DNA from: Rathayibacter caricis DSM 15933
Lineage (GTDB): Bacteria; Actinomycetota; Actinomycetes; Actinomycetales; Microbacteriaceae
NCBI RefSeq assembly: GCF_003044275.1
Contig: NZ_PZPL01000001.1
Location: 806,001-870,000, forward strand
Length of the DNA: 64,000 nt
Reading direction: 5' to 3'
The notes beneath the pieces were generated by a model. The model did not search any database, had not been told where the DNA came from, and saw only the letters and a program-made list of their open reading frames with translations. Positions 24,333 to 33,143 of this stretch are shown piece after piece. The stretch's first letter is position 1. Each line of letters starts with the position of its first letter. A program made the translations under genes and the position numbers.

Positions 24333-26354
24333 ATGCGCCGATACCGCGCTGCCAGCCTCCTCGTCGTCGCCGCCCTCGGAGCGGCCACCGTCGCCCCCTC
24401 GGCGGCAGCGGCCACCGTCGACGACGGCCTCGAGCTCACCCTCGTCTCGACGACCGACACCCACGGACACGTCTACAACTGGGACTACTTCGCGAACGCG
24501 CCCTACGAGGGCGAGGACACCCTCGGCCTCACGCGCGTCGCGACCGAGGTCGACCGCCTGCGCGCCGAGAAGGGCGACGAGTCCGTCCTGGTCTTCGACA
24601 ACGGCGACGCGATCCAGGGCACCCCGCTCAGCTACTACTACGGCCTGGGCGACGGAGCCGCGGGCGTCCTCGCCGGCGGGACGACGCATCCGATGGCCGC
24701 CGCGTTCAACACGATCGGCTACGACGCGCAGGTCGTCGGCAACCACGAGTACAACTACGGCCTCGACATGCTCAGCGCCTACGAGGGCGATCTGAACGCC
24801 CCGCTGCTGGGTGCGAACGTCGTCGACGTCGCCACCGGCGAGCCGTACCACGAGCCCTACACGCTGATCGAGCGCGAGATCGACGGCGAGACCGTCACCG
24901 TCGGCGTCCTCGGCCTCGTCACCCCGGGCGTCCGCGTCTGGGACAAGCAGTACGTCGACGGCGTGCTCGAGTTCCGCGACATGGTCGAGACCGCGAAGGA
25001 GTGGGTCCCGAAGGTGCAGGCCGAGGCCGACGTGGTCGTCGTGCTCGCGCACACCGGTCAGGGCACCGTCGCCGACGCCGACTACGACCCGGCCGACCTC
25101 AACGAGGACGTCGTCAACAACATCGCGACGCAGGTCCCCGGCATCGACGTGCTCGTCGCCGGGCACAGCCACCAGGACGTGCCGCAGACGCTCTACACGA
25201 ACGTCGCCGGCGAGCAGGTGCTCGTCACGCAGCCCTACTACTGGGCGCAGGGCCTGACCGAGGTCACGCTGAACCTCGTGCCCGACGCGGCCGGCGACCT
25301 GCAGGTCGACTGGTCGGATGGCGAGGCGCCGGTCGCCGAGGCCGTCTACGCGCGCGACATCCCGGAGGAGTCGACCGCGGTGCTCGACGCGCTCGCCGAG
25401 GCGCACGCGACGACCATCGATTACGTGAACACCCCCGTCGCCGAGTCGGTCGAGGAGCTCTCGGCCGAGACCTCCCGCTACGAGGACACCCCGATCATCG
25501 ACTTCATCAACTCCGTGCAGGCCGAGACGGTCGACGCCGCGCTCGAGGGTACGGAGTGGGCGGACGTCCCGGTGATCTCGCAGGCGTCGCCGTTCTCGCG
25601 CACCGCGGTCTTCCCGAAGGGGCAGGTCACGATCCGCGACATCGCGGGCCTCTACATCTACGAGAACACCCTGCGCGGAGTGGAGATGACCGGTGCCGAG
25701 GTGCGCGAGTACCTCGAGTTCTCGGCCCGGTACTTCAACCAGGTCGCGCCCGGCGCACCGTTCGACCCGGCCACGGGAACGAACGCGATCACCGAGGATC
25801 GCCCGACGGGCATCCCGGATTACAACTACGACGCGCTCTCGGGCCTGGACTACGTGATCGACATCTCGCAGCCCGCCGGATCCCGCATCCGTGATCTCGC
25901 CCAGCTCGACGGCACCCCGGTCGCCGACGACGACGTGTTCGTGATGGCGGTCAACAACTACCGTCAGAGCGGCGGAGGCGCCTACCCGGCCGTCGCCGCG
26001 GCTCCGCTGGTCTACGACGAGCGGCTCGAGATCCGCCAGCTGCTCATCGACTGGGCGACCGCGCGCGGAGTGATCGACCAGGCCGACTTCTTCGACGCGA
26101 ACTGGTCGCTGACCTCGGTCGCGGCTCCGGTCACGCCCACCCCGACCGAGCCGGGCACCCCCGCGCCGACCGAGCAGCCCACGGCCGCTCCGTCGCCGCA
26201 GCCCACGGCCACGGCGGTGCCGGTCGCCGGAGGCGGGAACTCGGGCTCGCTCGCGCACACCGGCTCCGACGCGGCCGGCTTCGCGGGAGCGGCGCTCCTG
26301 CTGCTGCTCTCGGGAGCGGCGCTGACGATCCTTCGGCGCCGCCGCACGGCGTAG
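24333..26354 (+). CDS. Surface-anchored 5'-nucleotidase / metallophosphoesterase
   Basis: This 673-residue exported protein has a signal peptide (about 1-26), then a calcineurin-like metallophosphatase domain (TDTHGHV, FDNGDAIQG, GNHEYNYG, LAHTG, AGHSHQD) and a 5'-nucleotidase C-terminal domain (about 360-560). A Pro/Thr linker and a sorting signal LAHTG (about 640-644) with a hydrophobic helix and RRRRTA tail follow. LAxTG is recognised by class E sortases; none is in this window. It probably releases phosphate and nucleosides from extracellular nucleotides. A TAGGTT box lies at about 24284. Confidence 0.92.
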   Translation: MRRYRAASLLVVAALGAATVAPSAAAATVDDGLELTLVSTTDTHGHVYNWDYFANAPYEGEDTLGLTRVATEVDRLRAEKGDESVLVFDNGDAIQGTPLSYYYGLGDGAAGVLAGGTTHPMAAAFNTIGYDAQVVGNHEYNYGLDMLSAYEGDLNAPLLGANVVDVATGEPYHEPYTLIEREIDGETVTVGVLGLVTPGVRVWDKQYVDGVLEFRDMVETAKEWVPKVQAEADVVVVLAHTGQGTVADADYDPADLNEDVVNNIATQVPGIDVLVAGHSHQDVPQTLYTNVAGEQVLVTQPYYWAQGLTEVTLNLVPDAAGDLQVDWSDGEAPVAEAVYARDIPEESTAVLDALAEAHATTIDYVNTPVAESVEELSAETSRYEDTPIIDFINSVQAETVDAALEGTEWADVPVISQASPFSRTAVFPKGQVTIRDIAGLYIYENTLRGVEMTGAEVREYLEFSARYFNQVAPGAPFDPATGTNAITEDRPTGIPDYNYDALSGLDYVIDISQPAGSRIRDLAQLDGTPVADDDVFVMAVNNYRQSGGGAYPAVAAAPLVYDERLEIRQLLIDWATARGVIDQADFFDANWSLTSVAAPVTPTPTEPGTPAPTEQPTAAPSPQPTATAVPVAGGGNSGSLAHTGSDAAGFAGAALLLLLSGAALTILRRRRTA

Positions 26355-26414
26355 CGAGCGCCGCGCCCCGCGGGCTCCCTCCGCGGGAGCACCTCCGGCT
26401 CGTGGAATCGCGTT

Positions 26415-26447
26415 CGGCTCGCGGAATCGTCCTGATTCCGCGAGCCG
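26415..26447. terminator. Bidirectional terminator, GGCTCGCnGGAA family
   Basis: A 14-bp perfect stem (CGGCTCGCGGAATC) with a 5-nt loop lies between the convergent nucleotidase and small membrane protein genes. Its arm resembles the longer hairpin at 61541-61594. Confidence 0.8.
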
Positions 26448-26493
26448 GACGTCGTTCTGCGGGCCGGACGTGAGGCCGGCGTACCGAGCCGCC

Positions 26494-26625
26494 TCAGCGG
26501 CGGGCGACGATGCGCTCGGTGCCCGTCCACGTCGGCAGGGGACCGTAGCCGTCGCGGACGACGGAGACGACGGCCGCGGCGATCGCCCAGACGATCAGGG
26601 CGGCGAGGACGATGAGGAAGACCAT
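26494..26625 (-). CDS. Small single-pass membrane protein
   Basis: This 43-residue protein (MVFLIVLAALIVWAIAAAVV...) is a single membrane helix followed by a short polar tail (RDGYGPLPTWTGTERIVARR). A near-perfect ribosome binding site (AAGGAG) at 7-nt spacing fixes the ATG at 26625, inside a longer open frame. The function is unknown. Confidence 0.75.
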   Translation of the reverse strand: MVFLIVLAALIVWAIAAAVVSVVRDGYGPLPTWTGTERIVARR

Positions 26626-26912
26626 GGCGAACTCCTTCGCATTCGGGCGCTCTCTGCGCCGATCACGACGATCCGCGTAAGACCCCGTCGGCCGCATCGG
26701 GCGATCGCCCTATCCCACCCGATCCCCGCCGTTCCGCGGATCCGGACGCACGTTCCGCCCGGGTGGCACCGCTCAGCGCCCCGGGATCCACGAGGCGGGA
26801 CTCGTCCAGCCGCGCCCGCGCTCCTCCTCCGCTCGTCGGATGAGGCGATCGCCCGATGCGCCGCCGCGCACTCCCGCGGGAGCCTCCTCTCACCCCCGAC
26901 GAGAGGACCGAG

Positions 26913-27083
26913 ATGATGCTGAGCGACCACTCCTTCCCCGCGCTGCTCGAGGAGCGCGAGCGCCGCCTCGCGCAGGACCTCGAATGCGAGCGGCTGCGCC
27001 GGGAGCGCGCTGCGGAGACCTGCCGACCGCCCCTGATCAGCCGCCTCCTGCCCGCGCTCCGCCGCGGTCCCGCCCGCCTCTGA
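26913..27083 (+). CDS. Small charged hypothetical protein
   Basis: This 56-residue basic protein (MMLSDHSFPALLEERERRLA...) is predicted helical and rich in Glu and Arg, ending in a basic segment. No domain is recognised. GAGAGGA precedes the ATG at suitable spacing. It lies just before the large AAA/LuxR regulator but separated by about 90 bp. Confidence 0.55.
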   Translation: MMLSDHSFPALLEERERRLAQDLECERLRRERAAETCRPPLISRLLPALRRGPARL

Positions 27084-27171
27084 ACGACTCCGCCGCGTTC
27101 CGGTCGAGCACCGGCGCGAAACCGACATCGCGCGTCGCGGAGCCCCTCCGGTGTCCGTGCCCGGTGGCACC

Positions 27172-30072
27172 ATGACTCCCATGCCGATCCCGCCCTCCCC
27201 GTCCGTCCTCGTCGGTCGCGACGACGACCTCGCGGCCCTGCGGCGCGCCTACGAGCGGATGCTCGTCCAGGGTGCGCGCGCGGTGGTCGTCGGCGGCGAG
27301 GCCGGGATCGGCAAGAGCAGGCTCGTCGCCGAGTTCGTGCAGCGGCTGCCGTCCGAGGCCCTGGTGCTCCGTGGGCAGTGCGTCGATCTCGACCGCGACG
27401 CGCCTCCCTACGCGCCGATCACCGCGCCGCTGCGCGAACTGGCGCGCGTGGTGGGGCCGGAGGAGCTCGCCGCGCTGGCGGGCGCCTCGGTCGAGGGGCT
27501 GCGCATCCTGCTCCCCGAGCTGCCCGGGAGCGGCGAGCCGGCCGCGGCCGCCCCGCCCGTCCTCGAAGCGGTCACCGTCGCCCTCGAGGCGGCGTCGCGC
27601 GTGCGTCCGATCGTGCTGGTCGTGGAGGACCTGCACTGGGTCGATCCGGCGACGCTCGGAGTGCTGCGCTTCCTCGTGCGCGTCGCGACCGCCGGCCGGA
27701 TCCTCGTGGTCCTCACCTTCCGCAGCGATCAGCTGCGCCGCGGCGATCCCCTGCGCGCCTGGCTGCCCGAGCTCGAGCGGAGCGACCGGGTGCAGCGGCG
27801 CGAGCTCGCCCGGCTCGACCGTCGCGGCGTCGAGGCGATGGTCGCGTCCCTCCGCGGTGCCGCGGTCGCTCCGCGCGATCTCGCGCTCGTCGTCGAGCGG
27901 ACGGAGGGGGTGCCCTTCTTCGTCGAGGAGTTCGCGCGCGCCGAGGCGGCGACGGTGCCCGAGTGCTACCCCGAGTCGCTGCGCGACGTCCTGCTCGCCC
28001 GGTACGAGGGGCTCAGCGAGCCGACGCAGAAGATCCTGCGCACGCTCTCGGCGGGCGGCACCTGCGTCGAGCACGACCTCATCACGGTGGTGCACGGCGA
28101 CGCCGACTCGGTCGAGACCGCGGCGCGCGAGGCCATCGCCGGCGGGGTGCTCGTCGTCGACGGCAGCAGCTACAGCTTCCGGCACGCCCTCGTGCGCGAC
28201 GCCATCCACGACGAGCTGCTGCCCGGCGAGCGGGTCAGGGCGCACACCTGCTACGCCGAGGCGCTCGAGTCGCGGGGCCCGTCCGCCGCGTCCGAGATCT
28301 CGTACCACTGGATGGCCGCTCACGACGCCGAGCGGGCGTTCGCCTCCTCGCTCGATGCCATGGCGCACGCGCGCGCCTCCTTCGCCCACGCGCTCGCCGC
28401 CCGCATGGGCGAGCGGGCGCTCGAGCTGTGGGAGCAGGTGCCGCCCGAGGCCCGCGGGCGCGACCGGGCCGAGCTCCTCGGCTCGACCGCGCACCACTTC
28501 CGCGATGCGGGGGAGAGCGAGCGGGCGGTCGCCCTGGTCGACGAGGCGCTGGCGATCGAGGGCCTGGGCTCCCCGTGCCGGGCGACCCTCCTGCGGGACA
28601 AGGCGTCCTACCTCGCGAACCTCGGCCAGGTCGGCTCCGTCGCCCTGCTGCGCGAGGCGCTCGCCCTGCTCGAGGGCGGGGAGCCGAGTGCCCTGCGCGC
28701 ACGGATCCTCGGCGAGCTGGCCGCCCGGCTGATGCTCGAGGCCGATCTCGTCGAGGCGGTCGCGGTCGCCGATGCGGCGGCCGCCGAGGCCGAGGCGGTC
28801 GGGTCGCAGGGGCGCCGGAGCGTCGCGGCGAACATCCGCGGCATGGCGCTCGTCGAGCTCGGCCGGATCGACGAGGGGCTGGAGCAGCTGGAGCTGGCCG
28901 GCGCGCTCGCGGGCGAGGACGACTCCGCTCGGCTGCGCTACTGGCTCAACCTCTCGGACGCGCTCTCGCTCCTCGGGCGGTTCCGCGAGGCGGTGGCCGC
29001 GGGCGAGCAGGGCGCCGAGCACGCCCGTCGGCACGGGGTCGCGCGCACGCTCGGCGCGATGCTGATGGCCAACACGGCCGACGCTCTCGCCTCGACCGGC
29101 GAGTGGCGCCGCGCCGAGGAGCTGCTCGACCGCGCGCTCGAGCTCGACGCTCCGCTGGGGTTCGCGGCCCACCTCCAGCGCCGCAAGATCTGGACGGTCC
29201 TCTGGCGCGGAGACCGGGCGCAGGCGGCGTCCCTCCTGGCCCGCTGGCGGCAGCCGCTGAGCCGTCAGCTGCGCACCGAGCGGCTCTCGCTCGTGGGCCT
29301 GGCGAAGGTCGCCGGAGCGATCGCGCTCGAGAACGGCGACGTCGCGGGCGCGTGGGCCGAGGTCCGCGACGCGATCGGGCCCGAGCACCGGCCGCTCCCC
29401 TCCGCCGATCTCTTCCTGCTCGTCGTCGTGGCCCGCATCGTGGCCGCCGCGCGCCGCGAGGGCGTCGTGCTCCTCGACGCGCAGGGCGAGCGGATCGACG
29501 CCGAGGCGCGGCTGCGCGAGATCCTCGCGACGGCGGCCCGGTGGCCGACGGGCGCCGCCCTGATCGCCGTGATCGAGGCGGAGCTGGGAGGCGCCTCGGG
29601 AACGGGGGACGACCCCCGCGCCTGGGCGGTCGCCGCCCGGGCGAACGAGGCCGACACGGCGGAGGTGCACCTGCTCCCCTACTCGCGGCTCCGCCTCGCC
29701 GAGGCGCTGGCGGCCGTCGGCCGGCGCGACGAGGCCGAGCGGGAGGCGCAGGAGGCGCGGGCCGTGGCCGAGCGGGCCGGCCTGGGGCTCCTCGTCGACG
29801 CCGTCGACCGCTTCGAACGGCGCCTCGGCCGTGACGCGGGGGCGGGTTCCGGAGGCGCGTCCGGCTCGGGTGCGCTCGGCACCGAGCCGTTGACGGACCG
29901 CGAGCGGCAGGTCCTCGCGCTCGTGGCGCAGGGGCTCGGCAACCGCGCCATCGCCGAGGAGCTCTTCATCAGCGTCAAGACGGCGAGCGTGCACGTCTCG
30001 AACATCCTCCGCAAGCTCGGCGCGGCCACCCGCACCGAGGCGGCGTACCTCGCCCGGAGGTCGGGCGGCTGA
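27172..30072 (+). CDS. AAA/LuxR-type large regulator (LAL-like)
   Basis: This protein of about 966 residues has an N-terminal STAND-type AAA ATPase (Walker A GGEAGIGKSRLV; Walker B-like VLVVEDLHWVD), a long helical TPR-like body (about 340-880) and a C-terminal LuxR helix-turn-helix (LTDRERQVLALVAQGLGNRA, then RKLGAATRTEAAY). This layout is that of LAL/MalT-type activators that sense small ligands. The start is uncertain: ATG 27172 (GGTGG upstream), ATG 27181 or an earlier GTG are all in frame. Target genes are unknown. Confidence 0.85.
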   Translation: MTPMPIPPSPSVLVGRDDDLAALRRAYERMLVQGARAVVVGGEAGIGKSRLVAEFVQRLPSEALVLRGQCVDLDRDAPPYAPITAPLRELARVVGPEELAALAGASVEGLRILLPELPGSGEPAAAAPPVLEAVTVALEAASRVRPIVLVVEDLHWVDPATLGVLRFLVRVATAGRILVVLTFRSDQLRRGDPLRAWLPELERSDRVQRRELARLDRRGVEAMVASLRGAAVAPRDLALVVERTEGVPFFVEEFARAEAATVPECYPESLRDVLLARYEGLSEPTQKILRTLSAGGTCVEHDLITVVHGDADSVETAAREAIAGGVLVVDGSSYSFRHALVRDAIHDELLPGERVRAHTCYAEALESRGPSAASEISYHWMAAHDAERAFASSLDAMAHARASFAHALAARMGERALELWEQVPPEARGRDRAELLGSTAHHFRDAGESERAVALVDEALAIEGLGSPCRATLLRDKASYLANLGQVGSVALLREALALLEGGEPSALRARILGELAARLMLEADLVEAVAVADAAAAEAEAVGSQGRRSVAANIRGMALVELGRIDEGLEQLELAGALAGEDDSARLRYWLNLSDALSLLGRFREAVAAGEQGAEHARRHGVARTLGAMLMANTADALASTGEWRRAEELLDRALELDAPLGFAAHLQRRKIWTVLWRGDRAQAASLLARWRQPLSRQLRTERLSLVGLAKVAGAIALENGDVAGAWAEVRDAIGPEHRPLPSADLFLLVVVARIVAAARREGVVLLDAQGERIDAEARLREILATAARWPTGAALIAVIEAELGGASGTGDDPRAWAVAARANEADTAEVHLLPYSRLRLAEALAAVGRRDEAEREAQEARAVAERAGLGLLVDAVDRFERRLGRDAGAGSGGASGSGALGTEPLTDRERQVLALVAQGLGNRAIAEELFISVKTASVHVSNILRKLGAATRTEAAYLARRSGG

Positions 30073-30104
30073 GCCGCCCCGCGCGAGGGAACCCCGCCGC
30101 GACC

Positions 30105-30551
30105 TCAGACGCGGCGCCGCCGGGAGCGCCAGACCGCGAACGCCCCGGTCGACCAGAGCGCCCAGATCACCAGCAGCGGCTGGAAGACGAGCCGGATCGC
30201 CCGCGCGGCGTCCGTCTCGAGGCCGAAGGCCGACGTCCGGGTGACGAGCTGCGAGACGTTGCCCGGGAACACCGCCACGAAGAACGCCGCGACCACGACC
30301 CCGACGACCACCCGCCACCGCGCCAGCAGCACGAGCGCCAGCCCCAGCGCGATCTCGACCACCCCCGACGCGACGACCACGGTGTCGGGATCGAACGGGA
30401 GCCACGGCGGCACCTGCGCCTGGAAGGACTGCCGCGCGAAGGTCAGGTGGCCGACCCCCGCGGTGACGAGCACGAGACCCAGGAGGATCCGGGCGATCGT
30501 GCGGGGCACGGAGCGGCCTGCTGCGCGAGAGGAGGACGAGGAGGCGGGCAT
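30105..30551 (-). CDS. DoxX-like membrane protein
   Basis: This 148-residue protein has four membrane segments (about 18-38, 57-77, 80-98 and 118-140) and the DoxX pattern LLGLVLVTAGVGHLTF near the N terminus, with FPGNVSQL between helices 3 and 4. DoxX-family proteins are small membrane proteins linked with redox homeostasis. It is convergent with the LuxR-type gene and monocistronic. Confidence 0.78.
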   Translation of the reverse strand: MPASSSSSRAAGRSVPRTIARILLGLVLVTAGVGHLTFARQSFQAQVPPWLPFDPDTVVVASGVVEIALGLALVLLARWRVVVGVVVAAFFVAVFPGNVSQLVTRTSAFGLETDAARAIRLVFQPLLVIWALWSTGAFAVWRSRRRRV

Positions 30552-30679
30552 GCCCCCAGTCTGCGCTCGGCAGCGCGCCGGATGCGCACGCGAGCGGGTC
30601 CGCAGACCGTCGGACGCGCGTTCCCGCGCCGCCCCGTATCCTCGTAACCGCCCCGTCCGCAGACCGTGAAACGAGAAGC

Positions 30680-31432
30680 ATGAGCACCCTGCCCCGCCTG
30701 ATGGCCTTCGACCTCGACGACACCCTCGCCGCCTCGAAGTCCCCCGTCGACCCGGCGATGGCCGACCTCCTCGTCCGCCTGCTGAAGGCGACCGAGGTCT
30801 GCATCATCTCGGGCGGGCAGATCGGCCAGTTCCGGATGCAGGTGCTCGACCGCCTCGAGGGCGCCGACCCCGAGGCGCTCGCCAAGCTCCACCTCATGCC
30901 CACCTGCGGCACGCAGTACTACCGCTTCGAGAACGGCGACTGGACGCAGGTCTACGCCGAGAACCTCACCGAGGACGAGAAGTCCCGCGCCCTCGCCGCC
31001 GTCGAGGAGAAGGCGAAGGAGCTCGGCTACTGGGAGTCCGAGACCTGGGGCCCGATCCTCGAGGACCGCGAGTCGCAGATCACGTTCTCGGCCCTCGGCC
31101 AGGCCGCGCCCGTGCCCGTCAAGCAGGCCTGGGACCCGACCGGCGAGAAGAAGAACACCCTCCGCGAGGCCGTCCAGGCCGTGCTCCCCGACCTCGAGGT
31201 CCGCTCCGGCGGCTCCACCTCGGTCGACATCACCCGCAAGGGCATCGACAAGTCCTACGGCATGAACAAGCTCACCGAGCTCACCGGCATCCCGCTCGAC
31301 GACATGATCTTCGTCGGCGACCGCCTCGACCCCGACGGCAACGACTACCCGGTCAAGGCCATGGGCGTCGAGTGCTTCGCGGTCGAGGGCTGGCACGACA
31401 CCGCCGCGTACCTGGAGTCGTACGGCATCTGA
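30680..31432 (+). CDS. HAD-IIB phosphatase / phosphomannomutase-like
   Basis: This 250-residue HAD-superfamily protein has motif I FDLDDTLAASK, a Ser/Thr motif II in CIISGGQ, the substrate-cap region CGTQYYRFENGDW, and motif IV FVGDRLDPDGND. The pattern resembles eukaryotic-type phosphomannomutase and HAD-IIB sugar phosphatases. It may interconvert or dephosphorylate hexose phosphates. It has no obvious operon partner. Confidence 0.83.
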   Translation: MSTLPRLMAFDLDDTLAASKSPVDPAMADLLVRLLKATEVCIISGGQIGQFRMQVLDRLEGADPEALAKLHLMPTCGTQYYRFENGDWTQVYAENLTEDEKSRALAAVEEKAKELGYWESETWGPILEDRESQITFSALGQAAPVPVKQAWDPTGEKKNTLREAVQAVLPDLEVRSGGSTSVDITRKGIDKSYGMNKLTELTGIPLDDMIFVGDRLDPDGNDYPVKAMGVECFAVEGWHDTAAYLESYGI

Positions 31433-31453
31433 TCCGCGGCATCCGGACCGCTC

Positions 31454-31487
31454 CGCGAGGCCCTCTGCTCCGGCAGGGGGCCTCGCG
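31454..31487 (+). terminator. Terminator after HAD-IIB gene
   Basis: A 10-bp perfect stem (CGCGAGGCCC / GGGCCTCGCG) with a 14-nt loop lies 22 bp after the stop codon of the HAD gene. Confidence 0.7.
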
Positions 31488-31632
31488 TCGTCCGGGCGAG
31501 GGCCGCTGCCGGGGTCACGCGGGCGCTTCCGCAGGGGTGACGCGCGAAGCCGACCGGCCTAGCATCGGAGGCAGCCACCGCGGACGCCCGCTGGACGCGC
31601 CTCCGCACCGCCCCGACCGAGGGAGTAGCGAC

Positions 31633-32034
31633 ATGAGCACGGACGAGATGATGAAGGCCATGCCGATGGCCGACGCCGCGACGATGGACACGACCGCGAT
31701 GCAGGCCTGCATCGACGCGTGCTCCGCCTGCCTCCAGGCCTGCACGATGTGCTCCGCCGCGATGTCGTCGATGGACGGCATGGGCCGGTGCGCATCGATG
31801 TGCGCCACCTGCGCCGACGTCTGCCTCGCGATGATGCGCATGATGATGCGGCCGGCGAGCATGGACGCCGCCGTGCTGCGTCCGATGCTCGAGGCGTGCA
31901 TCGCCGTGTGCCGCGCCTGCATGGCGGAGTGCTCCTCCCACGCCGAGATGAGCGAGACCTGCCGTCTGTGCGCGATGGCCTGCGAGGACTGCGCCTCGGC
32001 GTGCGAGGCGATGCTGGCGACCCTGCCGGCCTGA
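31633..32034 (+). CDS. Cys/Met-rich four-helix copper-binding protein (Csp/DUF326-like)
   Basis: This 133-residue protein has at least 16 cysteines and many methionines in helical spacing (CIDACSACLQACTMC; CASMCATCADVC; CRLCAMACEDCASAC). That pattern marks the four-helix-bundle copper storage proteins (Csp, DUF326). No signal peptide is evident, so storage would be cytoplasmic (Csp3-like). GGGAG precedes the ATG at 31633, which is chosen over an upstream open frame. It is followed by an inverted-repeat element. Confidence 0.9.
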   Translation: MSTDEMMKAMPMADAATMDTTAMQACIDACSACLQACTMCSAAMSSMDGMGRCASMCATCADVCLAMMRMMMRPASMDAAVLRPMLEACIAVCRACMAECSSHAEMSETCRLCAMACEDCASACEAMLATLPA

Positions 32035-32063
32035 CCGGCGCTGCGGGACGGGCCGTCGCTCCG

Positions 32064-32228
32064 CTAGGGCCCGGTGAACACGATCTCGCGTGCTCCGCTC
32101 GTCCTGATCGCACGATCTGCGGCGTCGGGAATCTCGACCACTGCCCGCAGTGGCCTTCGCTTCCCTCCTTGCAGCTCGCACGATCTGGCCGTGCTCGCGA
32201 CGGCGATCTCGTGTTCACCAGGCCCTAG
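32064..32228. mobile_element. MITE-like element, 165 bp, 20-bp terminal inverted repeats
   Basis: CTAGGGCCCGGTGAACACGA at 32064 is matched, 19 of 20, by the complement at 32209-32228. A 16-bp perfect inner palindrome (CCACTGCCCGCAGTGG at 32138) lies near the centre. No reading frame and no obvious target-site duplication are present. The right end contains the stop codon of the - strand gene at 32225. It could also be a structured bidirectional terminator. Confidence 0.6.
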
Positions 32229-32548
32229 CCGCGGGCGACGCTGATCTGCTGCGCGCCCGCCGTCAGCACGCCGTAGCGCGCGTGGAACGACACCGGAGCA
32301 CCCGCGGCGAGCGCCGTCGGGGCGTGGTGCCAGACGCGCTCGGTCGCGCCCGACTCCCAGAGCACGAGTTCGATCCAGCCCTCGTTGTCGACCGAGGCGA
32401 CGATCGCGTCGACCCGGCCCTGCGGAGTGGCGCGCGCCAGCCGCAGCTGCAGTGCGCCGAGTCCGTGGCCGGCCCGGTCGTGCACGCACATCGCGCCGCG
32501 CTCGCAGGCGGTGTCGACCGTCGTCTGCAGGCGGGTGCGGGGTGGCAT
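32225..32548 (-). CDS. Hypothetical protein
   Basis: This 107-residue protein (MPPRTRLQTTVDTACERGAM...) is mainly beta-rich with no membrane segment (VDAIVASVDNEGWIELVLWE; FHARYGVLTAG). I do not recognise a domain. The ATG at 32548 has AGAGGA upstream and is preferred to a longer frame. Its stop codon lies inside the right repeat of the adjacent element. Confidence 0.6.
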   Translation of the reverse strand: MPPRTRLQTTVDTACERGAMCVHDRAGHGLGALQLRLARATPQGRVDAIVASVDNEGWIELVLWESGATERVWHHAPTALAAGAPVSFHARYGVLTAGAQQISVARG

Positions 32549-32637
32549 GGCGCGTCCTCTCGTGGGGTGGTTCCCGCCACGGTAGGCGGCGCACTCGGCG
32601 TCCCGCATCCGAGGGCGTCACACGGCGCAACAGCGCG

Positions 32638-33018
32638 TCAGCCGTCCTCGGACAGCGAGCCGCTCGACGTGCCGTCGAGGGACAGCCGGACGCGGCGCGG
32701 CAGCTTCGCGACGATGATCGCGTGCGACTCCTGCACCAGCTCGGCGGCCAGGCCCGGATCGACGCGGGCGAGGTCGACCGTGACCCAGTGCGTCTTGTTG
32801 AGGTGGTACCCCGGATCCACGCCGTCGACCCCCGCGACGAGGTGCACCACGTTCTCGGGCAGCGCCTTCACGCTGATGCAGGCGCGACCGCGCAGCTCGG
32901 ACTCGAGCGCGAACACCTTGCCGCCGACCTTCCACACCCGCGTGCCGGGGCCGAACGGGAAGCCGGGCTCCGCGCCGGGGAGGTCGGTCAGCAGCTGCTC
33001 GAGCGCGTCGGGATCCAC
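32638..33018 (-). CDS. MmcQ/YjbR family DNA-binding-fold protein
   Basis: This 126-residue protein matches the MmcQ/YjbR family: FPFGPGTRVWKVGGKVFAL, SVKALPENV, HLNKTHWVTVDL and LVQESHAIIVAKLPRRVR. The fold binds DNA in some members, but the function is not established. The GTG at 33018 begins the domain in a longer open frame. Confidence 0.82.
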   Translation of the reverse strand: MDPDALEQLLTDLPGAEPGFPFGPGTRVWKVGGKVFALESELRGRACISVKALPENVVHLVAGVDGVDPGYHLNKTHWVTVDLARVDPGLAAELVQESHAIIVAKLPRRVRLSLDGTSSGSLSEDG

Positions 33019-33143
33019 GGAGCCAGTGTGCCGCGGGCGACGCACGGGCGCATCCCGCGATCGGGCCGGTCGGTAGACTCGCCGGGTCGATCGAGCAGCC
33101 AGCGGAGCGCCTCCGCTTTCGGTCGGCCGGAATCGGAACCCGC

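Noticed and set aside
27037..30912. Frame of about 1290 residues antisense to the AAA/LuxR gene
   Set aside because: The sense gene has Walker and LuxR motifs; the antisense frame has none and is composition-driven.
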